Assembly: GCA_025331445.1 (NCBI GenBank)
Contig: JAIWNE010000054.1
Span: 62,001-126,000 of the forward strand
Direction: 5' to 3'
DNA length: 64,000 nucleotides
DNA from: Blakeslea trispora
Taxonomy: Eukaryota; Mucoromycota; Mucoromycetes; Mucorales; Choanephoraceae
The translations under genes were made by a program, and so were the position numbers. Positions 11,017-23,135 of this stretch are shown here, in pieces (within the stretch, counting starts at the first letter, position 1; each line of letters starts with the position of its first letter). The notes beneath the pieces are model-generated. The model was given only the letters and a program-made list of their open reading frames with translations. It ran no database searches and was not told the origin of the DNA.

Positions 11017-12776
11017 TTATTGTCGATTTGATTTATCGTGATGAAGTTGAATAACTAGGCCTGATAAAGAGGATCCGGAAGACTCATTTCCATGTGTTTG
11101 AAATGATGAGGCAGGATGAGAAAGTCTATCATCGAAACAAGATGACCCTGGCTCATCTCCCTTTTCTGATATTTGAAAAGGAGCCCACCCTTCTTCTTGT
11201 AGAGGATATAATGAGTGAGAATCTGTGACAGAAAATGGGTAGAGTGGTTCTTTAGGTGTCTTATAGGCAATGGAAGGCGATCTTGAATAATAACGTGAGA
11301 AATGATGAATAAAAGTTGAAAGAGAAGAAGAGATACGCCGAACGCTTTTCCGTAGTCGATCCATCAATGTAACTGCCCGAGCCATGTCTTCATTAGTCAC
11401 TTGCACTGTATGATAACATGTTGGATCTGCTTCCTTCCACCACAAAATTGGATCAGACAAGCCTTCCAGGACCCATGGATGATGCTTGACTTGGTCTAAC
11501 GTGATACGATCTTTTGGCTGCTTTGTCAGCAATTGCGACAACAGATCTTTTAAAGTTTCTGGTACTTGCACACAAGATGGAAATGCAAGTGGTTCAGTGG
11601 GTATTTTCTCAAATAGTTCGAATTCAGTCGCTGCCGTAAATGGACATTGACCATAGACAAGGCAATAAAGTGTGATTCCTAGAGCCCATACATCGATGGC
11701 TTTTGTGATATGACGCATATCGGAAGAGCTACATAATTCGGGTGCAAAGAAGGCTGGTGTGCCTGCTGTTTCTGCTAGTTCTCTATCTATCTCATCATCA
11801 TAGACAGCTTGATTTCTTGCCAAGTGTTGATTGAAATAAGACACACCGAAATCTGAAATTTTGACGACACGATCATGTGTTAGCAACAGATTTGCAGGCT
11901 TGATGTCACGATGAATAATGCCTTGATAATGCACTGAGAATCCAATGATAAATACATAAAGGTTGTTGTAAATCACTTTCTCTTTTAGGGGTATACTTAC
12001 GATAATCAAGACCACTTACAACATCTCTAAATATTTTGCGTGTTTCATCAAGTGAAAGTAAAGGACAATTGTTCTTATGTGGATCTTGCCATACAACCTC
12101 TCCTCCTTCCATATATTCTAGTACTTTGTGTGTTTGAGCACATTGTTCAAAAAGAGAAAAAAGCGTAAATTTGCTTTCCCTTACCGAGATAGATCTTTCT
12201 GCTTGCAGTGTCATCTATAACTTCTCGTAGTTGAACAACATGAGGATGAACACATTTCTTCAAAATGGCAATTTCTCGTCTAATCTTCTGTTCACTTTCA
12301 TTGTATTCATTCATTGTAGACTCTTTGTCTTTTACAAAAGTATGATTTTTAGCTCTCAATTGGCTATATCCCAACTGTCTTCGACGCGATTGTTTATCTA
12401 CTATTTTAATTGCCTAGAAAGTCAAATAAGAAAAATAGGGAAACAATCAATAAGAAAAGGAGAAGCAGAATAATGAAATTTCTTTCTTTACCACAAGTTC
12501 TCCTGTCTCTAAATCTTCTGCTAACTTGACTTTGCCATGAACACCTCGACCAATCTCTCTGATAACCATATAGTTGTTGATTATTTTATTTCCTGTTTCT
12601 GGATCATATTCCTTTTGAATTGTGTGTGTTGTCAAAACGGATGATTGCAGTTGCTGATTGACAGGCTTAAAAAGCGAAAATCGACGAAGGGATCGTTTTC
12701 TTGGGGGCTGATCCAGAGATGAATCCATACTCTTCCAGTACCTTAACACATGATGTTTGGTATGCTCATCTCGCAT
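11017..12776 (-). CDS. Ser/Thr protein kinase, CaMKK/Sak1-Elm1-Tos3 type
   Basis: Four exons on the minus strand: 12776-12492, 12413-12185, 12123-12001, 11933-11017, giving 517 aa. A complete kinase domain is present: glycine loop IGRGVHGKVK, catalytic Lys at the exon 1/2 join (LV-AIK), hinge VLEYMEGGEV, HRDIKPAN, DFG in KISDFGVS, and activation segment GTPAFFAPELC. That last string is a hallmark of CaMKK and of the yeast Snf1-activating kinases Sak1/Tos3/Elm1. A basic insert after the catalytic Lys matches the position of the CaMKK RP insert. Past the kinase core, MDRLRKSVRRIS resembles the CaMKK autoinhibitory/calmodulin-binding region. Expected role: phosphorylating the Snf1/AMPK activation loop. 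It converges on the membrane-protein gene, 146 bp away. Confidence 0.9.
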
Positions 12777-15700
12777 TGTTTATTGTTATAAAGAATATAA
12801 AGAAAAGAAAGAAAGAGAAAAATAATGCAAAAAAAAATCAGAGCAATTCAATCGGCGTCTTTAATCATGATTTCAATTTGAATTAACGAAATCCATACTA
12901 TAAGCTGGCCCTATGAGTAGCTTGATTTTCTTTCGTGATTTATTCCCTTGTGTAGTAATTATGTTTTTGTCTCTCTCTCTCTCTAATCTGAACTGCTTTT
13001 TATTCAGTCTTAGCTGCCAGTCATAACAATACAAAAATCGAGTACAACGCTTTTCTCGTACATACACTCAAAGACAAGCTTATTAAAAACAAAATAAAGG
13101 GGGGAGGGGATAACTATAAACCCAGTTGGTTCAAATGTAATACGTATACTGAGGATTAACAGGAAATGTTTGTCTGTTTGAATGATACCATTCGTTTTAC
13201 TCGGTTAATGTTTGAAGTAATGATTCAATGAGAGCATTCTGTAAACCAACGCAGTGATAGGCCACACTCTTGATTGTAAGATATTCGTTATGAATTTAAA
13301 GCAAATAGGATCTGATAAAAGTCATCAATTCAGTGAGTTTGCGCAAGTTAGTTCTTGTTTAATGAAATGGGTTGATGTTCCTGAATCTATTCAGGGCTTG
13401 AAGCAGCTTCTGGATTTTTGTATGTTGGCCTCTATTTCATAGCGTCTCTTTAGCGTGATGCTGTTGTAGGATGAAGATTATACAATACAGTTGTTGCTAG
13501 AAAGAAAAGATATCTTTCTAAATCTGGCAAATAAGTGGTAGTTAGGGAAATAAGCTCTGTTCATCTCAAAAGCTCAAAATATGTATTCTTTCCAATTGTA
13601 CCATCTTGAAAGAAATTAAATAAAACTGGTTATGTTGTTGTCCTTAATTTTTTTCTTTGAAAAGAAAGTAGCATAAATTCATGCGCGTCTAAAATTGATC
13701 AGAATTCAATCGCTGCTTTAAACTTATCACTAGTTTTTTTTTCTGTGAGAGAAGAAAACAACAATTGAACCTTTGTGCAACAAGGAAAAGCTTTATTTGT
13801 GAATATGAAAAAAAAAACTGTCTTGCATAACATCACATCTGATGCAAACGCTTGGCGCTAGTACAGACCATACACAGCTTTATTTTTTCTTCCCTAAAAA
13901 GAAATGCAACAAATAACCCAAAAGTGGTATTATTGTTTTTGCTTAGAAAAACAACAACACTAAAAATGGCTGTGAATGAAGTGGCTCATTGGCTTTCTAA
14001 TACTGTCATTTTATGCTACAATTAGAATCGACATGTACGTCTTTATTGTTTGTTTCAATGCGCTCAGGGGGAGAAACAAAGGATGCCTGTTGAATGTAAC
14101 GACAAACAACAAAACATTTTAAAGTTTTTCTTTTCTTAAACGCAGGTGCATATTTCAAGCTCAGAATGAAGAGGTTTCTTTTTCTTTTCGCGCTTTGGCT
14201 TGCTTCCTACGGGAAATATAACTTTTCTAAAACGAAGAAAAAGTCTTCATTACACAGTCTCTCTCTCCCCAACACCAAGGAAGAGAGGGGTTAAAGAATC
14301 AATTTTTAGTCTTTCATTTTATCTATCTAAAGCTTCAATGTTGGTTCTTTTAAGATTTTGCATAATGTTTATGTAAACCTCATGTTGGTGCTAATAGTCA
14401 TTGTGCGATGCTCAGCATACTATCTTTTTTTAATTTCGCTTAAACATCCTGCATAGTCTAATACCGGTGATCAGGTCTTGTTGCTTATATTCGTGAAGCA
14501 AAACATATAACAAGCAGTCGTATTTCTAAACACTGTCTATAAATAACTAGATCTACCTTGAGTAGTTTCCCTTGAGTAGACACTATTAAAATAACTTCTT
14601 TAATTATGAAAACATGTCAGACCATGTAATTGAAGCAGTCTAAGCCTTGTCTCCTTTCCCTCTCACTTTTCAGCATAGCTAATTACAGCCTATTCCTCAT
14701 CTTTCAAAGTTCTCAATGTAGACTTCCTACTAGCCAAGGTAAGATGCAACTTTCTTTTTTTTTTCTCTAATAGACGACAAATTGGCAAAAAAGACAAGTA
14801 TTGTTACACACGCTCTCCATGGATTGGTTCTGCAGCTCACTAGAGTAACATGTTCTTAGTGACTTCAAGGCTATGTCGTTTACCTCACATCTTGGGCAAG
14901 ATCTCTTTCTTGACTTGAGAAAAATGGGGCCTTTCAAGTTTACTTTAATAGACTCCAACCGTTAGCTAGATAACACCTGCAACTTTGTTTCCGATTGATA
15001 TAGTCAAAAGTGTAATGAGATAATGAATTCTTGGCATGACAAAAAGCAACTTTTGTTTTACTCTCTGTACTACGCTTGTCTCATCAAAGACACTCTAGCG
15101 ATTGACTCAAGCTCTATTTTGAATTTCACAGGCTTTTTTTTGGGGGGAGAATGGCCGAAACACCAATAGACTCTGTCAACTGTAACTCTTAGACAATACT
15201 AAACTCAACTAGGAACTTCTACTTGATGTAGGCAGGTTGGTAAAATGTCAATGTCATAACAGCACGACCCATAAGGAAGAAGCTATCCCTCATTTTTTTT
15301 TCTTGATATTCAGAATAAAGATGTGCAAGAACACACCCATACAAAGTATTTTCTTTCTACTGTTTTCTTGCACCATACCTCGATGGTAGTGAGCTTTTCT
15401 GCGCAATTTGATCCCTCTCATCCCAACAACTTTCCAACAGGATAAGAAAGGCAAGAGATAGCTTATTGTTTTAGCTGCAATTACATCTTCTAGGCTCTCA
15501 AGTACATAGGATTTTCTCATTTATGCAATACAAGCAAAAAGAATAGATAGCTTGTTTATAGACGCAATTTCAGACTGTATGGACATCACGGACAATGATG
15601 CTATGAATTAGAATTCATCCATGTATCCCCCTTACCTATAGCATTCGTTGATGCATCAAATTTGCTCCTCGACAATCCCCCCCTTCTTGATCTTGTCCCA

Positions 15701-16372
15701 AAGCTCTTTCAATCTTTTCACTATAGAAGCATAACTCCTCTACCTTCGCCACAATCTCCTGTCACCCCCTCCTCTTTTTTTTTCTTTTGTAAATGGACTA
15801 AAGAGTGTCCATAGTCTTCTTTTTTTCTCTCTACTTTTTTTTATTCTTCTTGGTTATTTTTTGTTTTGTTTTTCAATAAAGTTGTTTGTTGCTATGTATC
15901 ATCTTATAGTTGAACACAACCTGAACTATTAAGGTATATGTTGTCAAGTGCACAGTTTGAGCCAAAGAAAAACCAATGAGCCACTCTTTCTTTTAGATTT
16001 CCGCTCTTGGGCGACATTTGATGTATTGTGTATTTTTTTTGATTGTGTTGCTCAATTGAGGTCTTTGTGATAGAATTGAAGTGGTTTTTTTTGGATGTAT
16101 AGGCCAAGTAGACAGTTACCCTTTTTGTTGTTGTTTGACAATAACAAAACGTATTTCTTTGCTGCATAAAAGTATGCGCACAAAAACCAAAAAAAGGGCT
16201 GACTCAGTCTCTTTTGTTTAATTGTATGACACAAACTTAAAAGCTAAAATTGGTAGCATTGAATTTACAAATAAGTCCATTTTCACTCCTTCTTTTGTTT
16301 TCGTCTTTCTTTCTATTCTTTAAATCTTTCTGTGTGTGTGTGTGCCTCTCTTTCTTTCTCTTACTTTTGACT
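12777..16372. other. 3.6 kb region without a supportable gene
   Basis: No model with start, splice sites and stop could be assembled. A 62-codon open stretch at 13254-13442 (no ATG at its start) has protein-like composition but no splice context. Pyrimidine-rich tracts and homopolymers dominate 15770-15870. The last ~130 bp, with a short (TG)n near 16331, is the leader of the RING gene. Confidence 0.5.
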
Positions 16373-17537
16373 ATGATCACCCAATTCATCATGGTTAAAC
16401 TGTTCTTGACCTTGTTACTCATGTTTCCAATGATTCATGCCATGGTGTATATTGCAGTAAAGAAAAGCCAAAAGACTAAGCAACAAAAAAAACGAGAAAC
16501 TCATATAAACTTTTTATTAGGTTGCTAACGAAACACTCGAAGATAGACCTGCCATGTTTGGACCAACACTTTCGTACACTGGGAAAATTGGATTTATAGT
16601 CGAACCATCAGATGATCCTACAGGCTGCACGATTGTCCAACCACCTTGTTCTGACTGGATTGCATTAGTCAGACGAGGTAGTTGTTCATTCATTACCAAA
16701 GTGAGATACATGCAGAAAAGTGGTGCTGTAGCAGTGATCGTAGGAGACCCTGAGCAACCAGGATGGGTCACTATGTATAGTCCAGGTAAAGAATAAGGGA
16801 AAACCCCCCCTCCATTGTGTATACTAAGCAGGTACTTATTTTTTAAGTTTGATAGGCGATACGTCGGATATTGTGATACCTAGTGTGTTTGTTGCAAAAG
16901 AAGAATACAACAAACTGCTGGGTTTGTCCAAGCTGGTTGGTACCCCTATACTCAGTGTTATTTCTCACGAAACATCATCTGCATTATGGTAAGTGATTTG
17001 ACAAAATAAGGGATCACATCTGAATCCATCACACACTTTTTTCTCACTGGGCCCTTCTCCCTCTTTCCTCAAGGCCCTGGCTTAATTTGATTACATTGTT
17101 TATCATCTTGCCTATGATTATGATCTGTATGGTTTATATATCTTGGAAAGTAAGACAACGTATCATACGTCAACGTGAGCTAGCCCCTGTCTTGTTTGTG
17201 TCTACAATGGCAAGCAAAGTATTCAGTGAAGAAGAAAAGAAGTTGAGTGATCAAAAAGTAGAACAAGGAGAAGAAGAAGAAGGAGAAAGTTGTGCGATTT
17301 GCCTAGAAGAATACGACGTAGGAAATGAATTGAGGTTATTGCCTTGTCAACATCAATTCCATGCATCATGCGTTGACGCCTGGTTAACGACACAAAAGAA
17401 GCTGGTAACTATCACCATACACTTTATAGGGTTTTGGCTAATTTCTCTTTCTATAGTGCCCCATCTGTAAGCGGGATGTAACATGTCATACTACCACAGA
17501 AATTACACCTTTATTGTTAGAAGCTGGATATGCTTAA
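16373..17537 (+). CDS. PA-TM-RING E3 ubiquitin ligase
   Basis: Five exons: 16373-16456, 16521-16785, 16856-16988, 17074-17404, 17457-17537 (phases 0, 1, 2, 0), 297 aa. Order of parts: signal peptide (1-23; a second in-frame ATG at 16391 would also give one), a protease-associated domain (~35-145, with [26 protein letters not shown]), one transmembrane helix (~165-187), and a RING-H2 finger near the C-terminus ([22 protein letters not shown]2-H-x2-C... CPIC). The RING is split by the last intron just before CPIC. The family (RNF13/GRAIL/Tul-like) works on endosomes, Golgi or vacuole, with PA facing the lumen and RING in the cytosol. Acidic EEEEGE precedes the RING. Confidence 0.9.
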
Positions 17538-17795
17538 TCATGATTTCTCTCTCTCATCTTATTGTGTACATAGAATCCCCCCCCCTTTTTTTTTTCTTTA
17601 TTAGTATTATTATTGTATATTTAATGCCCTTTTTACTTATTTATTTTCTCTCCTCTCTCTCTCTCTTAAATACATATATAGTCATATACACCTGTATTGA
17701 ACTAGATAGCATAATCATGTAGAAATTGATAGTTTACAAAGAAAGAGAGTTTTATTTTATTTACAAAACTATACATGGTATCTTTTGTTGGTTAT

Positions 17796-18089
17796 TTAAG
17801 CAAGGTTCTTTTGAGCTTCACCCTTCTTTTCTTGCATCTTGTTGGCAGCTTCATCACCAGTGTTACCAGTAAGAGAGTTAACAGCACCCTTGACAGCACC
17901 AGTAACTTGGTCCATAGTGCCCTTGACATAGTCAGTGACAGTAGCGGCAGTTTCTTGACCGTGACCAGCAGCATTTTGGGTTTGACCCTTGGCTTGCATA
18001 GATTCGTTACCGAGAGCACTACCAATGTTTTCCTTGGCACCACCAACGAATTGGTCCTTCTTAGCTTCAGTTCTTGAGGGGGAGTCCAT
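17796..18089 (-). CDS. CsbD-like stress-response protein 1
   Basis: Single-exon 97-aa hydrophilic protein. It has the repeated K-G-x-x-x-x-x-G pattern (VGGAKENIGSALGN, AKGQTQNAAGH, VKGTMDQVTGAVKGAVNSLTG) of the CsbD/LEA-like family, small helical proteins induced by stress and starvation in bacteria and fungi. No signal peptide or membrane segment. ATG at 18089 has TATATAAAAG about 62 nt upstream (18160-18151, minus). A close paralogue (~90% identical) lies at 48757-49053 on the other strand. Codon choice is strongly biased (GTC, ACC, AAG), suggesting high expression. It converges on the RING gene. Confidence 0.85.
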   Translation of the reverse strand: MDSPSRTEAKKDQFVGGAKENIGSALGNESMQAKGQTQNAAGHGQETAATVTDYVKGTMDQVTGAVKGAVNSLTGNTGDEAANKMQEKKGEAQKNLA

Positions 18090-19408
18090 TTTATCGATTT
18101 GTTTTTATTTGTTTGTAATATGGTTTTTTCGAAAAGTGCGTTGACTGTTGCTTTTATATACTTTTTTTCTTGCTTGATAAATGAAATCATTTCAAAATGT
18201 GTTTATCATGATGTCATTGTCAAAGAATGAGATTGAAATGTTCTTTCTATGTAATGCTTCGATCACATAATAGACTATGGTCCAATCATGTGTGAATAGG
18301 ATAAAAGGGAAAAGATCAATAGTTACACTATATGAATCATGATGAGAGCAGGTTGTACTTTCTACATATGATGTGATATTTTGCTCTATTTTGGGTGTAT
18401 GTTCTTTCTGGAAGTTGTAAGGATTTGCAGTGCGTCGATACACACTTTATTCTGACTGGTCTAACTTTAAGGGACTTGAAACATAGCCAGTCTTAGTTCT
18501 CTTATTCCTAACAAACAAATAGAGTAGCTCATTTTTTTCTATTTTCACGTCATTCATTCTGAGGTGATCTTGTTGGCATAGCAACAAACTTTCGAGTTTA
18601 ACCTCTTTTGAATATTAAAAAAGAAAAGTATATACAGACTAGTTTATTGCAAACATGATTTGTTGTTGAGGGTCTACTTTATGCTCTTGCCGGACTATGG
18701 CTTTTTTTTTAGTTTAGTAGAAAATCAAGACACACTATAGTATGTCTTTAGAGGATGTTTATTCTGCAATAGGCTGTGTTTAATTGAATAACCAAAAATG
18801 GCATGCATGAAAGTCAATATGGATATTTTAACAATGATTCTGCATAAATGAATTTCATCAGTACAAAGCCTTATTGTCAAAAAGAAAAAAAAAGCGGCTG
18901 CTAACTGAGTAGGCTTGAAATACACTAGTCAATATACACATGATAAACTACTTTACCAAAACTACAGTGGTCATTCGATTTAAAAGTGGTTTAATATAAA
19001 AGTAAACCTGTATCGCTTCAAGCGCTAAAATGCCATTCCATTGAAGAATATACAAGACCACATTTCTCGAGAGTATAAACACTTTTTTGAATAAATCAAC
19101 TATTGTTATCTTGCTCTTGAAAAGGCCCAAACCAATTTACCTTTCGATTTATAAACTCTTGTATGGATAAAGTATAGCTTGCTATGACAAATTGACTTTT
19201 TCCTAAAGAAAGTGAAACTCAATAACAAGGTAAATCAGTTAACAGCCATTACCTTTCTTTTTCCAACAAATCCTGTATGAAGCTGACATTTTACCTAAAA
19301 AGCAGCTCATGTCATTGGCTTATGCTTAACTATCAGCAAAGGAGGGCCAAAATGTGAAAATTGATTTACCGTTTTTAAAAAAAAAAACTTTCTCCTTTCT
19401 ATTTCAAC
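18090..19408. other. Intergenic region with a dispersed-repeat copy
   Basis: Promoter of CsbD-like 1, then ~1 kb without a gene. 19011-19088 matches 62698-62770 (see repeats). Just upstream of 19409 is a poly-A run. Confidence 0.5.
19011..19088. repeat. Dispersed repeat, copy 1 (partner at 62698-62770)
   Basis: Shares GCTTCAAGCGCTAAAAT plus CCATT, and then an AGTATAAACACTT-like end, with 62698-62770 in the same orientation. Overall it is diverged with small indels. Read on the minus strand both copies encode NGILALEAIQV in the same frame, so it may be a scrap of an old coding repeat. Confidence 0.55.
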
Positions 19409-19879
19409 ATGACTGATCAAATAGCAGATTACGATTCCAAACACTACTTGGAAACAACAGCCACCTGGCAACAAGATCCTACAGCTTACTTGAGTCGTTA
19501 TTATGAACTTTATTCAAAACAAGCTGATCCCGAAGATAACTTAGCGACCAGTGTTTATATTCGTCAGTCTCCCAACAAGATCTGTGTGCTTGGCATGAGT
19601 GAGCCTCCTGCAGACATCGATCAGGTTCACCTCTATACCGAGCTCGTTGGCGAAAAAGTAAAGAAGAACACTGTTTTGTGTGATCTAAAGCGAGAAGGAC
19701 AACTGGTTGGCCAAGTAAGAGCCGAGATAGAAGGCAAATTGTTAGAATTGAACCTTAAATATCAAACAGAAGACATTGCTTCCTTAATACGCGATCATAT
19801 GGATATTGGATTTATTGGGATCATTATGCCCAAGATAGAAGAATTGAGTGTGCAGTCATTTGAACGTGTGATGAAATGA
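19409..19879 (+). CDS. Abitram/Simiate-like protein (FAM206A family)
   Basis: Single-exon 156-aa protein. The middle and C-terminal parts align by eye with metazoan Abitram (Simiate): RYYELYS.. near the N-terminus, then PNKICVLGMSE, then a lipoyl-/H-protein-like beta region (VLCDLKREGQLVGQVRAEIEGKLLELN), and an IGIIMPKIEE..S..FERVMK ending that mirrors the family's IAVVLPKFEE..YEEVM. In animals the protein binds actin and modulates transcription in nuclear speckles; its fungal role is not established. No signal peptide. ATG is preceded by a C/T-rich leader. The gene lies 265 bp upstream of the IRG-like GTPase on the same strand. Confidence 0.7.
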   Translation: MTDQIADYDSKHYLETTATWQQDPTAYLSRYYELYSKQADPEDNLATSVYIRQSPNKICVLGMSEPPADIDQVHLYTELVGEKVKKNTVLCDLKREGQLVGQVRAEIEGKLLELNLKYQTEDIASLIRDHMDIGFIGIIMPKIEELSVQSFERVMK

Positions 19880-20144
19880 GTCATGCATTGTTGAGGTATT
19901 TCAGACTCTTCAGATACATAGTTTCATCTTGGTTATCTATACAAAATACTGCATTCAACTGTGTGTATCTATTGAATAAACATTGCCCTGTTCTCTCGAA
20001 AGACTTGTTTAACCAACCCATTCCCGGATAAACCTTATTCAGAAGTACAAGGACAAGTGAAAACAACCATCCAAAAATGGAGAATAATGTGTAAACAGAT
20101 TTTCTTTCTCTTTTCCTCTCTTTTTTTTTTTTGTTTAAAGAATT

Positions 20145-21511
20145 ATGGGACAAGCAACTTCTTCACCTCATTCGCTTTCCTTTTTCCAAAAGAACTCGAT
20201 TACAAATGAGTATGAAGACATATCCAATAAATTTACAAAAGCCACTGTCTCCACCTTGGCAGTACCTGTCATTATCATTGCTTATCCTGTGCTGAATGCC
20301 TATACATTTCATGATTCTGACATTACTGGCTTCAGAATGATAGATGGTGCTATTGGTGGTTTATTGGGTGTGATTGGATGTAATAGGATTGTCTGATTTC
20401 TTTAAGCAATATCACTCATTGATTTAAGAAAAAAAAAACTATATATAGGGCCATTGGCACCCTTTATGGCTGTTTGGGGTGCGATTCGTATTAACTTTAA
20501 AGACAAGCCAAAACTACCATTACCTGTACCCAATGATGTACTCTATCAAGCTCAACAACAGATCCATCTAAATACAGTTCTCTTTTACAACATTGCCATT
20601 GTTGGATCTTCAGGTACAGGCAAGGTATAGACAAAATAAGACCAAAAGAAAAGCAGAAAATACAAATAGCTGTTTCTATCAATAGAGTTCCATTGTGAAT
20701 GCCTTACGTGGCTACAAGGACACCCATCCAGAAGCTTCTAAAGTAGGCGAAGTAGAAACAACAAGCGAACCAGTGGCCTTTCAACATCCTGATCTGACCT
20801 CCATGGTGATTTGGGATATGCCGGGTGTTGGCACCAAAAGCCATCCAAGAGAGACTTATTTCGAAGACAATTTTTTATGTGCTTTTGACTTGTTAGTCAT
20901 TGTATTGGGGAACAGGTAACACTATGGCTGATCGGTCAGATGATGTCTTGTACTAATTTTGTCAAGACTGATGCAAGACGATATTGATATAGCATCCAAA
21001 GCAAAGGAACATCGAATTCCCGTCTTGTTTGTCCGAAGTAAAGCAGATCAAGTAAGCAATACTTTGTTTCAAAACAGTGTAGACATGTACTTATGTATAA
21101 AATAGGCCATCGATAGTAAGATTAGACGGTATGAAGACAACGATACCTATCAATGGGCCACAGCTGCTGGTGAGTTGGTAGTTGAAGTAAGTCATACTAT
21201 AATATGAATGTTACAATTCTGATATATATAGGATGTAGGTAAAAGATTCCGTATTCACACAGTTGCGCCAACATCAATTGAACACAAAAAAGCTGTTTAT
21301 TGTCTCTTCTCATTCACTTCGACTATTTGTAGCCACGATCAACAAAAAGGAAGCAAGAAAATCCATTCAGTTGATAGATGAAGAGCGATTTATGACTGCG
21401 TTAATTGAAGGTGTCATGTCAAAACGACATTATTTCGAGAAACAAGCAAAACTAGAGGCAAAAAGAAAGAAGAAGGCAACCACACTTACTCCCGAAACAG
21501 ATCGCATATAG
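20145..21511 (+). CDS. IRG-like (p47-type) GTPase with N-myristoylation signal
   Basis: Six exons: 20145-20379, 20449-20624, 20686-20915, 20967-21051, 21106-21186, 21239-21511, 359 aa, all joints in phase. MGQATSS at the N-terminus fits the myristoylation consensus (Gly2, Ser6). Two hydrophobic stretches (~32-54 and ~67-91) precede the G domain. G1 is GSSGTGKS (131-138), followed by SIVNALRGY; G3 is WDMPGVG (180-186); G4 is RSKAD (237-241). The string LRG...VG.VE.T....P..HP.......WD.PG matches immunity-related GTPases, as does NDIDIA-like QDDIDIA after G3. IRGs act on membranes in vertebrate cell-autonomous immunity; fungal relatives are poorly known. The C-terminus is basic and helical (KQAKLEAKRKKK). 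A dynamin-like or bacterial-type GTPase is less likely given the sequence after the P-loop. Confidence 0.85.
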
Positions 21512-21884
21512 TTAGAACTAGAAAACCTTCTCAAATAAAATTGAAATCTGACAGGTCAATTCATTTGCAAGGAATTATTGTACATCTATAGAGTTCTTGT
21601 TTAAGATTATATGCAATCAACACAGGTACAAGATCCCTGAAGACATCACTTCTTTTGTCGTAAGAATAACCCAGGTTACTAAAATGTATGCACATATGTA
21701 TTTATGTATTAAAAAACAAAAGAAAACTCTACAATACGTTATTCTGAATAAAACAAGACAAGGATGAAAAAAAAAAGCATGATATATAAATTAAGAAAAG
21801 TGGATATGAGCAGAATTGAATGCAAGTAAAAGCCTAACAATAAAGAAATTAGTGTCTAGTTTTCCTTTCAAGAGAAACACAAAC

Positions 21885-22943
<1,059 letters not shown>

Positions 22944-23135
22944 GGCTGTAAAAAGGGAGGATGTTGAAGAGAAGAGAGGAAAAAAAAAACTTTAGAAAAA
23001 AAAAATTCAAAAGCAGTCCGAGGAGTTTGAAATTTCAGTCAGATCAAGTCCAAAAAACAAAAAAGTTTATTCGAATGTCTATGCTAATGCAAATCTATAA
23101 GGGGGGAAGATATTTTTATGAAGAAAACAATCAGA

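Noticed and set aside
13254..13442. 62-codon + strand open stretch as a gene
   Set aside because: No ATG at the start, no splice sites that extend it, no recognised family. At most a relic.
17792..18190. Alternative frames over CsbD-like 1 (132-aa and 100-aa ORFs)
   Set aside because: Shadows of the strongly codon-biased real gene. The same shadows appear over the paralogue at 48769-49134.
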